The notes below the pieces were generated by a model. The model saw only the letters and a list, made by a program, of their open reading frames with translations, made no database searches and had not been told where the DNA came from. The translations under genes and the position numbers were made by a program. 64,000 nucleotides of DNA from assembly GCF_001399455.2 (NCBI RefSeq), contig NZ_LLEI02000023.1, positions 1-64,000 of the forward strand. The letters are read 5' to 3'. This DNA is from Vibrio bivalvicida. Lineage in GTDB: Bacteria > Pseudomonadota > Gammaproteobacteria > Enterobacterales > Vibrionaceae. Shown here piece after piece: positions 43,654 to 52,302 of the stretch. Numbering within the stretch: position 1 is the first letter of the stretch; every line of letters starts with the position of its first letter.

Positions 43654-44211
43654 GTGAGCGTTTTAGCTATCTCTATCACTACCGTTGCATTGGCGGAAAT
43701 TGGTGATAAAACTCAACTTTTATCCCTGCTTTTAGCCAGTCGATACCGCAAGCCTATACCCATCATCATAGCCATATTCTTAGCGACGATTGCTAATCAT
43801 GCCTTAGCTGCGTGGTTAGGCGTAGTAGTGGCAGACTACCTTTCACCAGAGATTCTCAGGTGGGTGCTGGTGGTAAGCTTTATCGCCATGGCTGGCTGGG
43901 TATTGATTCCTGACAAGCTAGATGACGATGAGCAGATTTCTAATCGCGGTCCGTTTGTGGCGAGCTTTATTGCTTTCTTTATTGCTGAGATCGGAGATAA
44001 AACTCAAATCGCGACCTCAATTCTTGGCGCGCAATACCCAGATGCCCTTACTTGGGTCATATTCGGTACAACCATTGGAATGTTGCTTGCTAATGTACCT
44101 GTGGTGCTGATTGGTAAATTGTCCGCTGATAAGATGCCGTTTGACTTGATTCGAAAAATCACAGCATTGCTGTTTATTGCTTTGGCAACAGCGGCGGCTA
44201 TCTTTGACTAA
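43654..44211 (+). CDS. mneA: Manganese exporter MneA-like (TMEM165/GDT1, UPF0016 family)
   Basis: 185 aa from GTG at 43654 with AGAAGAG upstream. A TTG at 43609 is possible but would place the expression-platform strand inside the coding region. There are two homologous halves, each with the family signature E-x-G-D-K-T: ALAEIGDKTQL and IAEIGDKTQI, and about six membrane helices. I remember V. cholerae MneA as an Mn2+ exporter of this family; the Mn riboswitch upstream agrees. Confidence 0.9.
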   Translation: MSVLAISITTVALAEIGDKTQLLSLLLASRYRKPIPIIIAIFLATIANHALAAWLGVVVADYLSPEILRWVLVVSFIAMAGWVLIPDKLDDDEQISNRGPFVASFIAFFIAEIGDKTQIATSILGAQYPDALTWVIFGTTIGMLLANVPVVLIGKLSADKMPFDLIRKITALLFIALATAAAIFD

Positions 44212-44367
44212 ATGGTTGAAACTTGGTGTTAAATATCAATAACTAGCACTAAAAAGATCCAGTTCAAACTCTGACTAAAATTCGCTCTGAGTCGTGATCA
44301 TTGCCATATAAGTGTCATACTTGTCATGGTACTTTAATCATGTGAATGATAGCGAGAGGGCAAGGTT

Positions 44368-44628
44368 ATGCTTACACGTTATATGGGGATGACCCCAAAA
44401 AGTCAGAGTTACTTGTTCACCTTTGGATTAGCGCTGTGTTTACTGGCAATGGTTTTGACCGATATGTGGTTACCGATAGTGGCAGGTTCGTTTATTTTGA
44501 CGGGATTGACCGTTGAAGCATGGATTCGCGTTGAGCATATTATCCCGATGCATGAGGAAATGCGTGCGATGCAAAAACAGCTCAGCAAACTCCAATCTGA
44601 AGTCCGTACTTTAGAATACGATGAATAA
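44368..44628 (+). CDS. Small inner-membrane protein with two helices and a coiled-coil tail
   Basis: 86 aa, not recognised. Two hydrophobic segments (about 15-30 and 34-49) are followed by a charged C-terminal heptad-like helix (MHEEMRAMQKQLSKLQSEVRTLE, about 61-83; key part MQKQLSKLQSEV). It has a good AAGG ribosome-binding site and its own terminator 5 bp after the stop, both supporting a real gene. It may be conserved in Vibrio; no function is proposed. Confidence 0.78.
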   Translation: MLTRYMGMTPKSQSYLFTFGLALCLLAMVLTDMWLPIVAGSFILTGLTVEAWIRVEHIIPMHEEMRAMQKQLSKLQSEVRTLEYDE

Positions 44629-44632
44629 ATTA

Positions 44633-44655
44633 ACGGCAGCCTTTGTGGCTGCCGT
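44633..44655 (+). terminator. Terminator after the small membrane protein gene
   Basis: Perfect stem ACGGCAGCC / GGCTGCCGT with a 5-nt loop and a CTTCTTTT tail. tusA converges on it from the right. Confidence 0.87.
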
Positions 44656-44676
44656 CTTCTTTTCTGTTGTGGCGTT

Positions 44677-44925
44677 TTAAGCCATCCCTTTCTTAATCAA
44701 ATACTGATATGGCAACTGCTCGGTTTGTGAGCCAATCAGTTGATGATCCATAAAGCGACAAAAGCTTGGGATATCACGAGTGGTCGATGGGTCGTCGGCT
44801 TTGACTAACAGCACTTCTCCATCTTGCATGGTACGAATTGTCTTCCTGACCATCATCACTGGCTCTGGGCAGCGTAATCCTTCTGCCTCTAATACCTTGG
44901 TTGCCTGCTGCGGATTGAATGTCAT
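44677..44925 (-). CDS. tusA: Sulfur carrier protein TusA
   Basis: 82 aa. The sulfur-relay cysteine is in [17 protein letters not shown] (Cys19, CPEP motif). It carries persulfide from IscS to TusBCD for 2-thiouridine formation in tRNA. Length and motif match E. coli TusA (81 aa). Confidence 0.95.
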   Translation of the reverse strand: MTFNPQQATKVLEAEGLRCPEPVMMVRKTIRTMQDGEVLLVKADDPSTTRDIPSFCRFMDHQLIGSQTEQLPYQYLIKKGMA

Positions 44926-45059
44926 GGTCGTATCTTTGGTTGCTCAATTTGGCCTAGATAATACTAGTGAAGAAAAAATATTCAATAACCCCTTGGCAAA
45001 GCGATCATTTTGTTTTAACTTAGTTAACAACTTGGTAACATTTAAGCAAGGGAGCAAGT

Positions 45060-45254
45060 ATGTTGACAGCGTTAGATCGTCTGACCATCTATTCAGTGCT
45101 GTGCTTTATCTCTTTTTGCGCACTTGTTTTACGTTCACCAGCAGAATCGTCGTCGTTTATGCCTCTACTCGGCATGGGGGCGACGGTGGTAGGGATTTGG
45201 CTTGAGATGCATCGCTGGCCGAGTGCATCTGAAGAACACGAAAACGATTTGTAG
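45060..45254 (+). CDS. Small hydrophobic protein of unknown function
   Basis: 64 aa with two short hydrophobic segments (about 9-25 and 33-47) and an acidic tail. It is preceded by AAGGGAG at ideal spacing, which favours it over a chance ORF. Divergent from tusA. Not recognised; it could be a membrane microprotein. Confidence 0.6.
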   Translation: MLTALDRLTIYSVLCFISFCALVLRSPAESSSFMPLLGMGATVVGIWLEMHRWPSASEEHENDL

Positions 45255-45330
45255 CGCTTCCAACTACGCTTCGTTTTTTATCACTACGCTCAACTACATT
45301 CCGACACTATCCCCAGTTTTCTTGGGCTTC

Positions 45331-45355
45331 CCCGCTGAAAGGCGGGATTTTTTTT
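45331..45355 (+). terminator. Terminator before the LysR gene
   Basis: CCCGC / GCGGG stem with a 6-nt loop followed by ATTTTTTTTT. It ends transcription from the small gene at 45060. Confidence 0.85.
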
Positions 45356-45407
45356 GCCTGAAAAAGGTACAATGAGACTATGCCCATCTAAAGTGCGTGG
45401 TTAAAGC

Positions 45408-46349
45408 GTGGAATTAGAAGATATTTATCGTCGAGATCTTAATCTGTTAGTCGCATTACGCGTACTGATCGAAGAGTGCAGTGTCAGCAAAGCAGCTAAG
45501 CGCTTAAATCTCAGTCAATCTGCTATGAGCCGTGTTCTTGGTCGGTTACGAGACATGCTGGGTGACCCGTTATTCACCCGCCAAGGTCAGCATTTGATTC
45601 CAACTGAAAAAGCACTCGAAATTGATTGTTGTTTAGGTGAGCCGCTAGAGTCACTGCGTCAGTTATTATCACCTATCGAGTTTGAACCGCACTGCTGCGA
45701 CCAGACGTTCAATATCGCCACCACCGATTACGCAATGCAAACTATTTTGCCGTTTGCTCTACCGCGTATTTACCAAGAAGCTCCTAATGTGTCGTTCAAC
45801 TTTTTGCCACTTCAGCATGACAGATTAGCGGATCAACTCACCTCTGAAGGTGCAGATCTGGCGATCTGCCGGCCAATTGGTCCTGTAGAGCCATTACGCA
45901 GCGAAATCTTGGGGCGTGTTGGGGTGTTGTGCCTACTATCAAAGCAGCACCCACTGGCAGACAAAGAGTTTAGTTTACAGGACTATCTGAACTACCCTCA
46001 CGCGATGATCGCCATCAGTGATGGCGTTAAGGCTTTAATCGAAGGGGCACTAGTTGATCAACCTAAGCGCAAGATGGTGCTGCGTGCATACCATCTAGAG
46101 GCTGCGTTAGCGATTGTCGATACCATGCCTCTGATCATTACGGTTCCGGCAGACTTGGCTTACTTGGTGGCCGAACGTTATGACTTAGTGATTAAACCGC
46201 TGCCTTTCCAATTTACCCCGTTTGATTACTCGATGATTTGGCATCCACGCTGTGAGCATTCGCCTGCACAAGAGTGGTTACGCGGAATAGTAAAGGAAGA
46301 ATGCAGTCGCTTGATTGCCAAGCGTATTGAAGATATTGGTTTGGATTGA
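45408..46349 (+). CDS. LysR-family transcriptional regulator (NodD/LeuO-like branch)
   Basis: 313 aa from GTG. The N-terminal RRDLNLLVALRVLIEECSVSKAAKRLNLSQSAMSRVLGRLR carries the HTH (core SVSKAAKRLNLSQSAMSRVL, about 25-44), and GDPLFTRQGQHLIPT is the wing. The effector domain (about 95-300) is of the NodD-like type. Specific target unknown; it converges on acuI and no divergent partner points to a regulon. Confidence 0.88.
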   Translation: MELEDIYRRDLNLLVALRVLIEECSVSKAAKRLNLSQSAMSRVLGRLRDMLGDPLFTRQGQHLIPTEKALEIDCCLGEPLESLRQLLSPIEFEPHCCDQTFNIATTDYAMQTILPFALPRIYQEAPNVSFNFLPLQHDRLADQLTSEGADLAICRPIGPVEPLRSEILGRVGVLCLLSKQHPLADKEFSLQDYLNYPHAMIAISDGVKALIEGALVDQPKRKMVLRAYHLEAALAIVDTMPLIITVPADLAYLVAERYDLVIKPLPFQFTPFDYSMIWHPRCEHSPAQEWLRGIVKEECSRLIAKRIEDIGLD

Positions 46350-46365
46350 TCAAAAGAATTAGAAA

Positions 46366-46454
46366 TGTCATTGCGGAATTGAGGAACGAAATGTCCGGAA
46401 TCTCTCGCGTTTAGAGATTCCTTACTCGTTCGTTCCTCACTCTAAGGAATGGCA
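46366..46454. repeat. Dispersed palindromic repeat, copy 2
   Basis: About 89 bp of imperfect palindrome. The left arm 46366-46405 includes GAGGAACGAA and GGAATCTCT. The right arm 46413-46454 includes AGAGATTCC, CGTTCGTTCCTC and GGAATGGCA. It lies between convergent genes and could fold into a long hairpin that ends both transcripts. Its reverse complement matches the element at 37430. Confidence 0.7.
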
Positions 46455-46470
46455 CTGTGTCGTTAAGCGA

Positions 46471-47451
46471 TTAAAGTTTGATAACTACTCGGCCTGTTAC
46501 TTGACCGTTAGTGATGTCTTCCGCGTATTTTGGCGCTTCAGCCAACTCTGCTTCAGTACATGCTTGCTCAAAGTAGCTATCTGGCAGTAGCTCTACCAGT
46601 TTCTCCCACGCGGCGATGCGTTTTTCGGTTGGGCAAGAGACTGAATCAATACCTTGTAGGCGAACGTTACGCAGAATGAATGGCATCACTGTGGTTGGTA
46701 GGTCAAAACCACCAGCAAGGCCACACGCAGCAACCGCACTGTTGTAATCCATTTGAGCGAGTACTTTCGCTAGCACTTTGCTGCCTACGGTATCTACCGC
46801 GCCAGCCCAAACTTGTTTCTCTAGTGGGCGTGCCGGTTGTTCAAACTCAACTCGGTCGATGATGCGGCTAGCACCAAGCTTTTCGAGTAGTGGGCCATTT
46901 TGTTCAACACGACCCGTTAGCGCAGCCACTTTATAGCCAAGCTCGGCAAGAAGCGTTACTGCTACAGAGCCAACACCGCCACTTGCACCAGTAACAAGAA
47001 TTTCGCCATCTTCAGGTTTAATCCCTGCATCAAGTAGTGCTTGGACACATAGCATACCTGTGAAGCCTGCCGTACCAACCATCATGGCTTTCTTGCTGTC
47101 TAGCCCTTGTGGTAGTGGAACGAGCCAGTCAGCTTTAAGGCGTGCGCGCTGAGCCATACCACCCCAATGGTTTTCACCGACACCCCAACCAGTCAGGACA
47201 ACCTTGTCACCGGCTTGGTAACGATTGTCTTCAGAGCTAACCACAGTGCCTGCTAGGTCGATACCTGGAACCATAGGAAAGTTGCGGATGATTTTGCCTT
47301 TACCTGTGATTGCTAAACCATCTTTATAGTTTAGTGATGAATAATCAACATCAATCAGTACGTCGCCTTCAGGCAGTTGTGCTTCGTCGATCTGCTCGAT
47401 AGAAGCAATAGTACGTTTTTCTTCTTGGTTTAGAATCAGTGCGTTGAACAT
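46471..47451 (-). CDS. acuI: Acrylyl-CoA reductase (NADPH) AcuI / YhdH-type oxidoreductase
   Basis: 326 aa from ATG at 47451 with a GGAG ribosome-binding site; the longer frame adds 37 non-family residues. It is a zinc-free medium-chain dehydrogenase: N-terminal GroES-like part with SSLNYKDGLAITGKGKI (about 44-60) and PGIDLAGTV, and a NADPH-binding fold VTGASGGVGSVAVTLL (about 151-166). It reduces toxic acryloyl-CoA to propionyl-CoA. Confidence 0.93.
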   Translation of the reverse strand: MFNALILNQEEKRTIASIEQIDEAQLPEGDVLIDVDYSSLNYKDGLAITGKGKIIRNFPMVPGIDLAGTVVSSEDNRYQAGDKVVLTGWGVGENHWGGMAQRARLKADWLVPLPQGLDSKKAMMVGTAGFTGMLCVQALLDAGIKPEDGEILVTGASGGVGSVAVTLLAELGYKVAALTGRVEQNGPLLEKLGASRIIDRVEFEQPARPLEKQVWAGAVDTVGSKVLAKVLAQMDYNSAVAACGLAGGFDLPTTVMPFILRNVRLQGIDSVSCPTEKRIAAWEKLVELLPDSYFEQACTEAELAEAPKYAEDITNGQVTGRVVIKL

Positions 47452-47612
47452 AAGTGGTCTCCACAAATAAGAGCGGCAATTTAAAAACTGGCTATGAGTG
47501 TAGATCCAAATTGGATATGACAAAAATGAAACTTTAGCATTGTATCTATGCGCATCACGCATTTTGACTAAAGTATAAGCAAGGGAGATAGATTGAGGGT
47601 TACAAATAACAA

Positions 47613-47641
47613 AAGCCCTTAATCGTGGGGGTTAAGGGCTT
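47613..47641 (-). terminator. Terminator of the ilv operon
   Basis: 10-bp stem AAGCCCTTAA / TTAAGGGCTT with a 9-nt loop, followed on the minus strand by TTGTTATTTG. It lies just after ilvA. Confidence 0.87.
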
Positions 47642-47652
47642 AGGTATCTGGA

Positions 47653-49182
47653 TTAAGAAAGGAAGAATTTGTACGACGGGTTGTCGGTTTCATCCTTACA
47701 CTGGTAACCCAGTTCGCGTAGGTGAGCGGAGAAGCGGGATAAGTCTGATTCATCTAGCTCAAAGCCACACAGCACGCGGCCATAATCCGCGCCATGGTTA
47801 CGGTAGTTGAACAGGCTGATGTTCCAGTGTGTTCCCAGTGTGCTCAAGAACTTAAGCAGTGCTCCTGGGTATTCTGGGAACTCAAAGCTGTACAAACGTT
47901 CTTTAAGTGGCTTCGAGGGTTTGCCACCAATCATGTAGCGCACGTGCAGCTTAGCCATTTCATCGTCAGAAAGATCGACCACAGGGTAGCCACCATCACG
48001 CAAGTCATGAATGATGTTCTCCAGCTCTTCTTGACCACCTTGCAAGCGTACACCGACAAAGATGTTGGCTAATGCGTCATCGCTATAACGGTAGTTAAAT
48101 TCAGTTACTGCTCGGCCACCAATCAGATTACAGAACTCAAAGAATGCCCCTTGTCGCTCAGGAATGGTGACGGCCAGTAGACCTTCACGCTTCTCACCCA
48201 GTTCACAGCGTTCCGAAACATAACGTAGTCCGTGGAAGTTGGTGTTAGCACCAGAAAGAACCGTCGCTAGGTTTTTACCTTTCAGTCCATTTTGCTCGGC
48301 AAATTTCTTCAAGCCCGCTAAAGCCAGCGCACCGGAAGGTTCGGCAATGGCGCGAGTGTCTTCAAAGATATCTTTTACTGCAGCGCAGATTTCATCGCTT
48401 GAGACCGAAATATGGCCATCAATGTATTTCTGACATAAGCGGAACGTCTCTTCACCAATTCGTTTCACCGCCACACCATCGGCGAACATGCTCACCTGAT
48501 CCAGAACGACTGGTTCTCCGGCATCCAATGCTGCTTTTAAACAAGCGGAGTCTTCAGGCTCTACCGCAATAACTTTAATTTCAGGCATCAGTTGTTTGAC
48601 TAACACTGCAACTCCAGCCGCTAGACCACCGCCACCAACAGGAACAAAGATGTAATCAAGATGGCCATTTTGCTGCAACATCTCCATACCTATGGTGCCT
48701 TGCCCCGCAATCACCAACGGGTGATCAAATGGTGGGACAAAGGTATAGCCGTGTTCAACAGACAGGCGCTCAGCTTCTGCTTTCGCTTCGTCAAAATTAC
48801 TACCATGCAATACAACGTTGCCACCAAACCCACGAACTGCTTCGACTTTGATGTCTGGAGTAGTTTTAGGCATTACTATGGTGGTCTTGATGTCCAGTTT
48901 AGTACCTGATAGCGCCATACCTTGAGCGTGGTTGCCTGCAGAGGCAGCAATAACTCCCGCTGCTTTTTGCTCATCACTTAGGCTTGCGACCATGTTGTAA
49001 GCACCGCGCAATTTAAACGAGTGAACCGGTTGGCGGTCTTCACGTTTGATCTGCACATTATTACCAATACGTGCCGCAAGGCGAGGCATTTCCTGAAGTG
49101 GTGTTACAGTTGCCACTTCATAGACTGGAGCTCTTAATATCTGGCGCAGATAATCTGCGCCAGTTTGGTTGGTCAGAGTCAT
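47653..49182 (-). CDS. ilvA: Threonine ammonia-lyase, biosynthetic IlvA
   Basis: 509 aa PLP enzyme that makes 2-oxobutanoate from threonine, the first step to isoleucine. The PLP lysine lies in REDRQPVHSFKLRGAYN (key part SFKLRGAYN, about 53-61), the phosphate loop is GGGGLAAGV (about 185-193), and two C-terminal ACT-like regulatory domains (about 325-509) give isoleucine feedback. Last gene of ilvGMEDA, 3 bp after ilvD. Confidence 0.97.
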   Translation of the reverse strand: MTLTNQTGADYLRQILRAPVYEVATVTPLQEMPRLAARIGNNVQIKREDRQPVHSFKLRGAYNMVASLSDEQKAAGVIAASAGNHAQGMALSGTKLDIKTTIVMPKTTPDIKVEAVRGFGGNVVLHGSNFDEAKAEAERLSVEHGYTFVPPFDHPLVIAGQGTIGMEMLQQNGHLDYIFVPVGGGGLAAGVAVLVKQLMPEIKVIAVEPEDSACLKAALDAGEPVVLDQVSMFADGVAVKRIGEETFRLCQKYIDGHISVSSDEICAAVKDIFEDTRAIAEPSGALALAGLKKFAEQNGLKGKNLATVLSGANTNFHGLRYVSERCELGEKREGLLAVTIPERQGAFFEFCNLIGGRAVTEFNYRYSDDALANIFVGVRLQGGQEELENIIHDLRDGGYPVVDLSDDEMAKLHVRYMIGGKPSKPLKERLYSFEFPEYPGALLKFLSTLGTHWNISLFNYRNHGADYGRVLCGFELDESDLSRFSAHLRELGYQCKDETDNPSYKFFLS

Positions 49183-49185
49183 AAG

Positions 49186-51027
49186 CTAGCCCTCTAGCTT
49201 AGATTTATCTCGTACTGCACCTTTGTCAGCACTGGTTGCCATACTTGCGTACGCTTTAAGTGCAAATGAAACTTCACGTTGACGGTCAACTGGTTTCCAG
49301 CCTAACTCGTCTTGTTTTGCACGGCGCTCAGCAAGTTCCTGTTCTGAAACTTGTAAAGAAATGGAACGGTTTGGAATATCAATCGCGATCATATCGCCCT
49401 GTTTAACCAAGCCGATTGCACCGCCGTTGGCTGCCTCTGGAGAAGCGTGGCCAATTGAAAGCCCCGATGTTCCACCAGAGAAACGACCGTCAGTCAGTAG
49501 CGCACACTCTTTACCTAGACCCATAGATTTTAGGTAAGTGGTTGGGTAGAGCATTTCTTGCATGCCCGGACCACCTTTAGGACCTTCGTAACGGATAATA
49601 ACCACATCACCTGCTTTGACTTTACCGCCCAAGATGCCTTCAACCGCATCTTCTTGGCTTTCAAATACTACGGCAGGGCCTGTGAACTTAAGGATGCTTT
49701 CATCGACGCCCGCAGTCTTAACAATACAGCCATCTAGCGCGATGTTACCCGACAGTACCGCTAGGCCACCCTCTTGGCTAAAGGCGTTATCTTTAGTTCG
49801 AATACAACCCTCGACACGGTCGTCATCAAGGCGGTCCCAGCGACAATCTTGCGAGAAGGCTTTAGTGGTGCGAATTCCTGCAGGGCCTGCGCGGAAGAAC
49901 TTGAGTACGTCTTCATCTTCAGTTTGAATGATGTCGTATTTGGCGAGCTGCTCCTTCATCGAAACACCAAGCACAGTGCGGGCATCATTGTGTAGTAGGC
50001 CAGCGCGATCCAGTTCACCAAGAATCGCCATTACACCGCCCGCGCGGTGCACGTCTTCCATGTGGTACTTCGGAGTTGAAGGGGCTACCTTACATAGGTG
50101 TGGAACTTGGCGAGATAGGCGATCAATGTCATCCATATCGAAATCAATGTCGCCTTCTTGCGCTGCGGCTAGTAGGTGCAAAATGGTGTTGGTTGAACCG
50201 CCCATTGCGATATCTAGCGCCATGGCGTTTTCGAACGCATCGAAAGTAGCAATATTACGTGGCAGAGCCGATTCATCATCTTGCTCGTAGTAACGACGCG
50301 TCAGTTCAACGATACGCTTACCAGCATTGATGAATAGCTCTTCGCGGTCGGCGTGTGTTGCCAGCATTGAACCATTACCTGGTTGAGACAGACCCAGCGC
50401 TTCGGTTAGACAATTCATGGAGTTGGCTGTGAACATACCAGAGCAAGAGCCACAAGTAGGACATGCGCTGCGCTCAATCTGCTCGCTTTGCTCATCGGAT
50501 ACTTTCGGGTCAGCACCTTGGATCATTGCATCAACAAGGTCGAGTTTGATCAGTTGGTCAGAAAGCTTGGTTTTACCCGCTTCCATTGGGCCGCCAGAAA
50601 CGAAGATTACCGGAATGTTGAGGCGCATTGACGCCATTAGCATTCCCGGAGTGATTTTGTCACAGTTTGAGATACACACCATAGCATCGGCACAGTGTGC
50701 GTTAACCATGTACTCGACTGAGTCGGCAATCAGTTCGCGTGATGGCAATGAATAAAGCATACCGCCGTGCCCCATCGCGATTCCATCATCTACTGCAATG
50801 GTGTTGAACTCTTTAGCGATACCGCCTGCTTTCTCAATTTCACCTGCAACCAACTGACCCATATCTTTTAGGTGTACGTGGCCTGGTACAAATTGAGTAA
50901 ACGAGTTTACTACGGCAATGATTGGCTTACCGAAGTCTTCATCTTTAACGCCCGTGGCACGCCATAAGGCGCGCGCACCGGCCATATTGCGTCCGTGTGT
51001 TGTGGTTGCTGATCTATATTTTGGCAT
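49186..51027 (-). CDS. ilvD: Dihydroxy-acid dehydratase IlvD
   Basis: 613 aa Fe-S dehydratase. Cluster cysteines lie in [10 protein letters not shown] (about 120-129) and [18 protein letters not shown] (about 192-209). [19 protein letters not shown] (about 518-536) is a family signature. It makes 2-oxo acids for valine and isoleucine. It lies 30 bp after ilvE. Confidence 0.98.
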   Translation of the reverse strand: MPKYRSATTTHGRNMAGARALWRATGVKDEDFGKPIIAVVNSFTQFVPGHVHLKDMGQLVAGEIEKAGGIAKEFNTIAVDDGIAMGHGGMLYSLPSRELIADSVEYMVNAHCADAMVCISNCDKITPGMLMASMRLNIPVIFVSGGPMEAGKTKLSDQLIKLDLVDAMIQGADPKVSDEQSEQIERSACPTCGSCSGMFTANSMNCLTEALGLSQPGNGSMLATHADREELFINAGKRIVELTRRYYEQDDESALPRNIATFDAFENAMALDIAMGGSTNTILHLLAAAQEGDIDFDMDDIDRLSRQVPHLCKVAPSTPKYHMEDVHRAGGVMAILGELDRAGLLHNDARTVLGVSMKEQLAKYDIIQTEDEDVLKFFRAGPAGIRTTKAFSQDCRWDRLDDDRVEGCIRTKDNAFSQEGGLAVLSGNIALDGCIVKTAGVDESILKFTGPAVVFESQEDAVEGILGGKVKAGDVVIIRYEGPKGGPGMQEMLYPTTYLKSMGLGKECALLTDGRFSGGTSGLSIGHASPEAANGGAIGLVKQGDMIAIDIPNRSISLQVSEQELAERRAKQDELGWKPVDRQREVSFALKAYASMATSADKGAVRDKSKLEG

Positions 51028-51057
51028 TGTGTTACTTCCTATATTTGCCGGTGCTTT

Positions 51058-52005
51058 TTAAGCTTTGTCTGCGTCTTGTGGGTAAACGTAATCTAGCCAA
51101 CCCCATTTATCTTCTGTGGTGCCATTAAATAGGCCGAAGTAAGCTTCTTGGAGCTCTTTGGTGATTGGGCCACGTTTGCCGCTGCCGACTTCAATCTTAT
51201 CGATAGTTGCAACAGGAACGACCTCTGCTGCAGTACCTGTCATAAAGACTTCGTCTGCTAGGTAAAGCGCTTCACGCGCAATGTTTGCTTCACGCACTTC
51301 ATAACCGCGATCACGAGCGATAGTCATAATTGAATCGCGAGTGATACCAGGTAGGATTGCGCTGGTTGCTGGTGGCGTAGTGATAACACCATCTTTAATC
51401 ACGAAGATGTTTTCGCCAGCACCTTCAGATAGGTAACCATCGACACTGAGTGCAATACCTTCATCGTAGCCGTGACGACGAGCTTCACCACCAACAAGTA
51501 GTGAAGATAGGTAGTTACCACCGGCTTTTGCCGCTGTAGGGATAGTGTTTGGTGCCGCGCGATTCCAGCTTGAGATCATCGCATCAACACCTTTCTCTAG
51601 TGCTTCTTCACCTAGGTAAGAGCCCCAAGGGAAAGCCGCGATGATTAGATCCATCTCAGTGCCAACCGGTGGGCACACACCTAAGCCGACGTTACCGACA
51701 AAGCCCAGTGGACGGATATAAGCGCTATCGAGTTTGTTTTGACGCAGCGTTTCGCGTGTCGCTTCCATGATTTCCTCAACAGTGTAAGGAATTGGGAAAC
51801 GGTAAATCTTTGCTGAATCTTTAAGGCGTTTTGCGTGCTCTGGATGGCGGAAGACAATTGGTCCTTTTGGGGTGTTGTAGCAGCGTACACCTTCAAATAC
51901 AGAAGTTCCGTAGTGCATTGCATGCGTCAAAACATGCACGTTTGCCTCTGCCCAAGGAACCAATTTACCGTTAAACCAAATGTAGTCTGCTGTTTTTGTA
52001 GCCAT
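51058..52005 (-). CDS. ilvE: Branched-chain-amino-acid transaminase IlvE
   Basis: 315 aa from ATG at 52005 with AAGGAAGA upstream; the longer frame starts in ilvM-proximal sequence. It is a fold-type IV PLP enzyme: HYGTSVFEGVRCY (about 32-44), the lysine in AAKAGGNYLSSLL (about 160-172), and SEGAGENIFVIKDGVITTPP (about 197-216, core EGAGENIF). It performs the last step of Leu, Ile and Val synthesis. Confidence 0.97.
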   Translation of the reverse strand: MATKTADYIWFNGKLVPWAEANVHVLTHAMHYGTSVFEGVRCYNTPKGPIVFRHPEHAKRLKDSAKIYRFPIPYTVEEIMEATRETLRQNKLDSAYIRPLGFVGNVGLGVCPPVGTEMDLIIAAFPWGSYLGEEALEKGVDAMISSWNRAAPNTIPTAAKAGGNYLSSLLVGGEARRHGYDEGIALSVDGYLSEGAGENIFVIKDGVITTPPATSAILPGITRDSIMTIARDRGYEVREANIAREALYLADEVFMTGTAAEVVPVATIDKIEVGSGKRGPITKELQEAYFGLFNGTTEDKWGWLDYVYPQDADKA

Positions 52006-52016
52006 TATTGTCTTCC

Positions 52017-52301
52017 TTATGCACAAATCTTTTGTTGTAGGTTGTTATTAGGGAGTTCGTCACTTGCAATCTGCGTGACCTCAACAGTGCGCACGTCCCA
52101 AAGCTTCTCTATTTGGTTGGTGAGAAATGAAATAGGGCGATCACTGTCAACGATGATTTCAACGCTGGCGATTTTGCTTGCGTGGTTTTGTGTCCCAGCG
52201 ACTTGCTTAACCGTAAATCCACGATGACGTACTACGCGAAGAACACGTTCCAACAGTACTGGCTTGTCGTCCGCTTTGATGTCGATTAGATATCTTTCCA
52301 T
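52017..52301 (-). CDS. ilvM: Acetolactate synthase II small subunit IlvM
   Basis: 94 aa from ATG at 52301. It is an ACT-type regulatory subunit (LLERVLRVVRHRGFTVKQV, core RVLRVVRHRGF, about 18-28). The start is 1 bp after the ilvG stop, so the subunits are translationally coupled. It activates IlvG, typically without valine inhibition. Confidence 0.93.
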   Translation of the reverse strand: MERYLIDIKADDKPVLLERVLRVVRHRGFTVKQVAGTQNHASKIASVEIIVDSDRPISFLTNQIEKLWDVRTVEVTQIASDELPNNNLQQKICA

Positions 52302-52302
52302 G

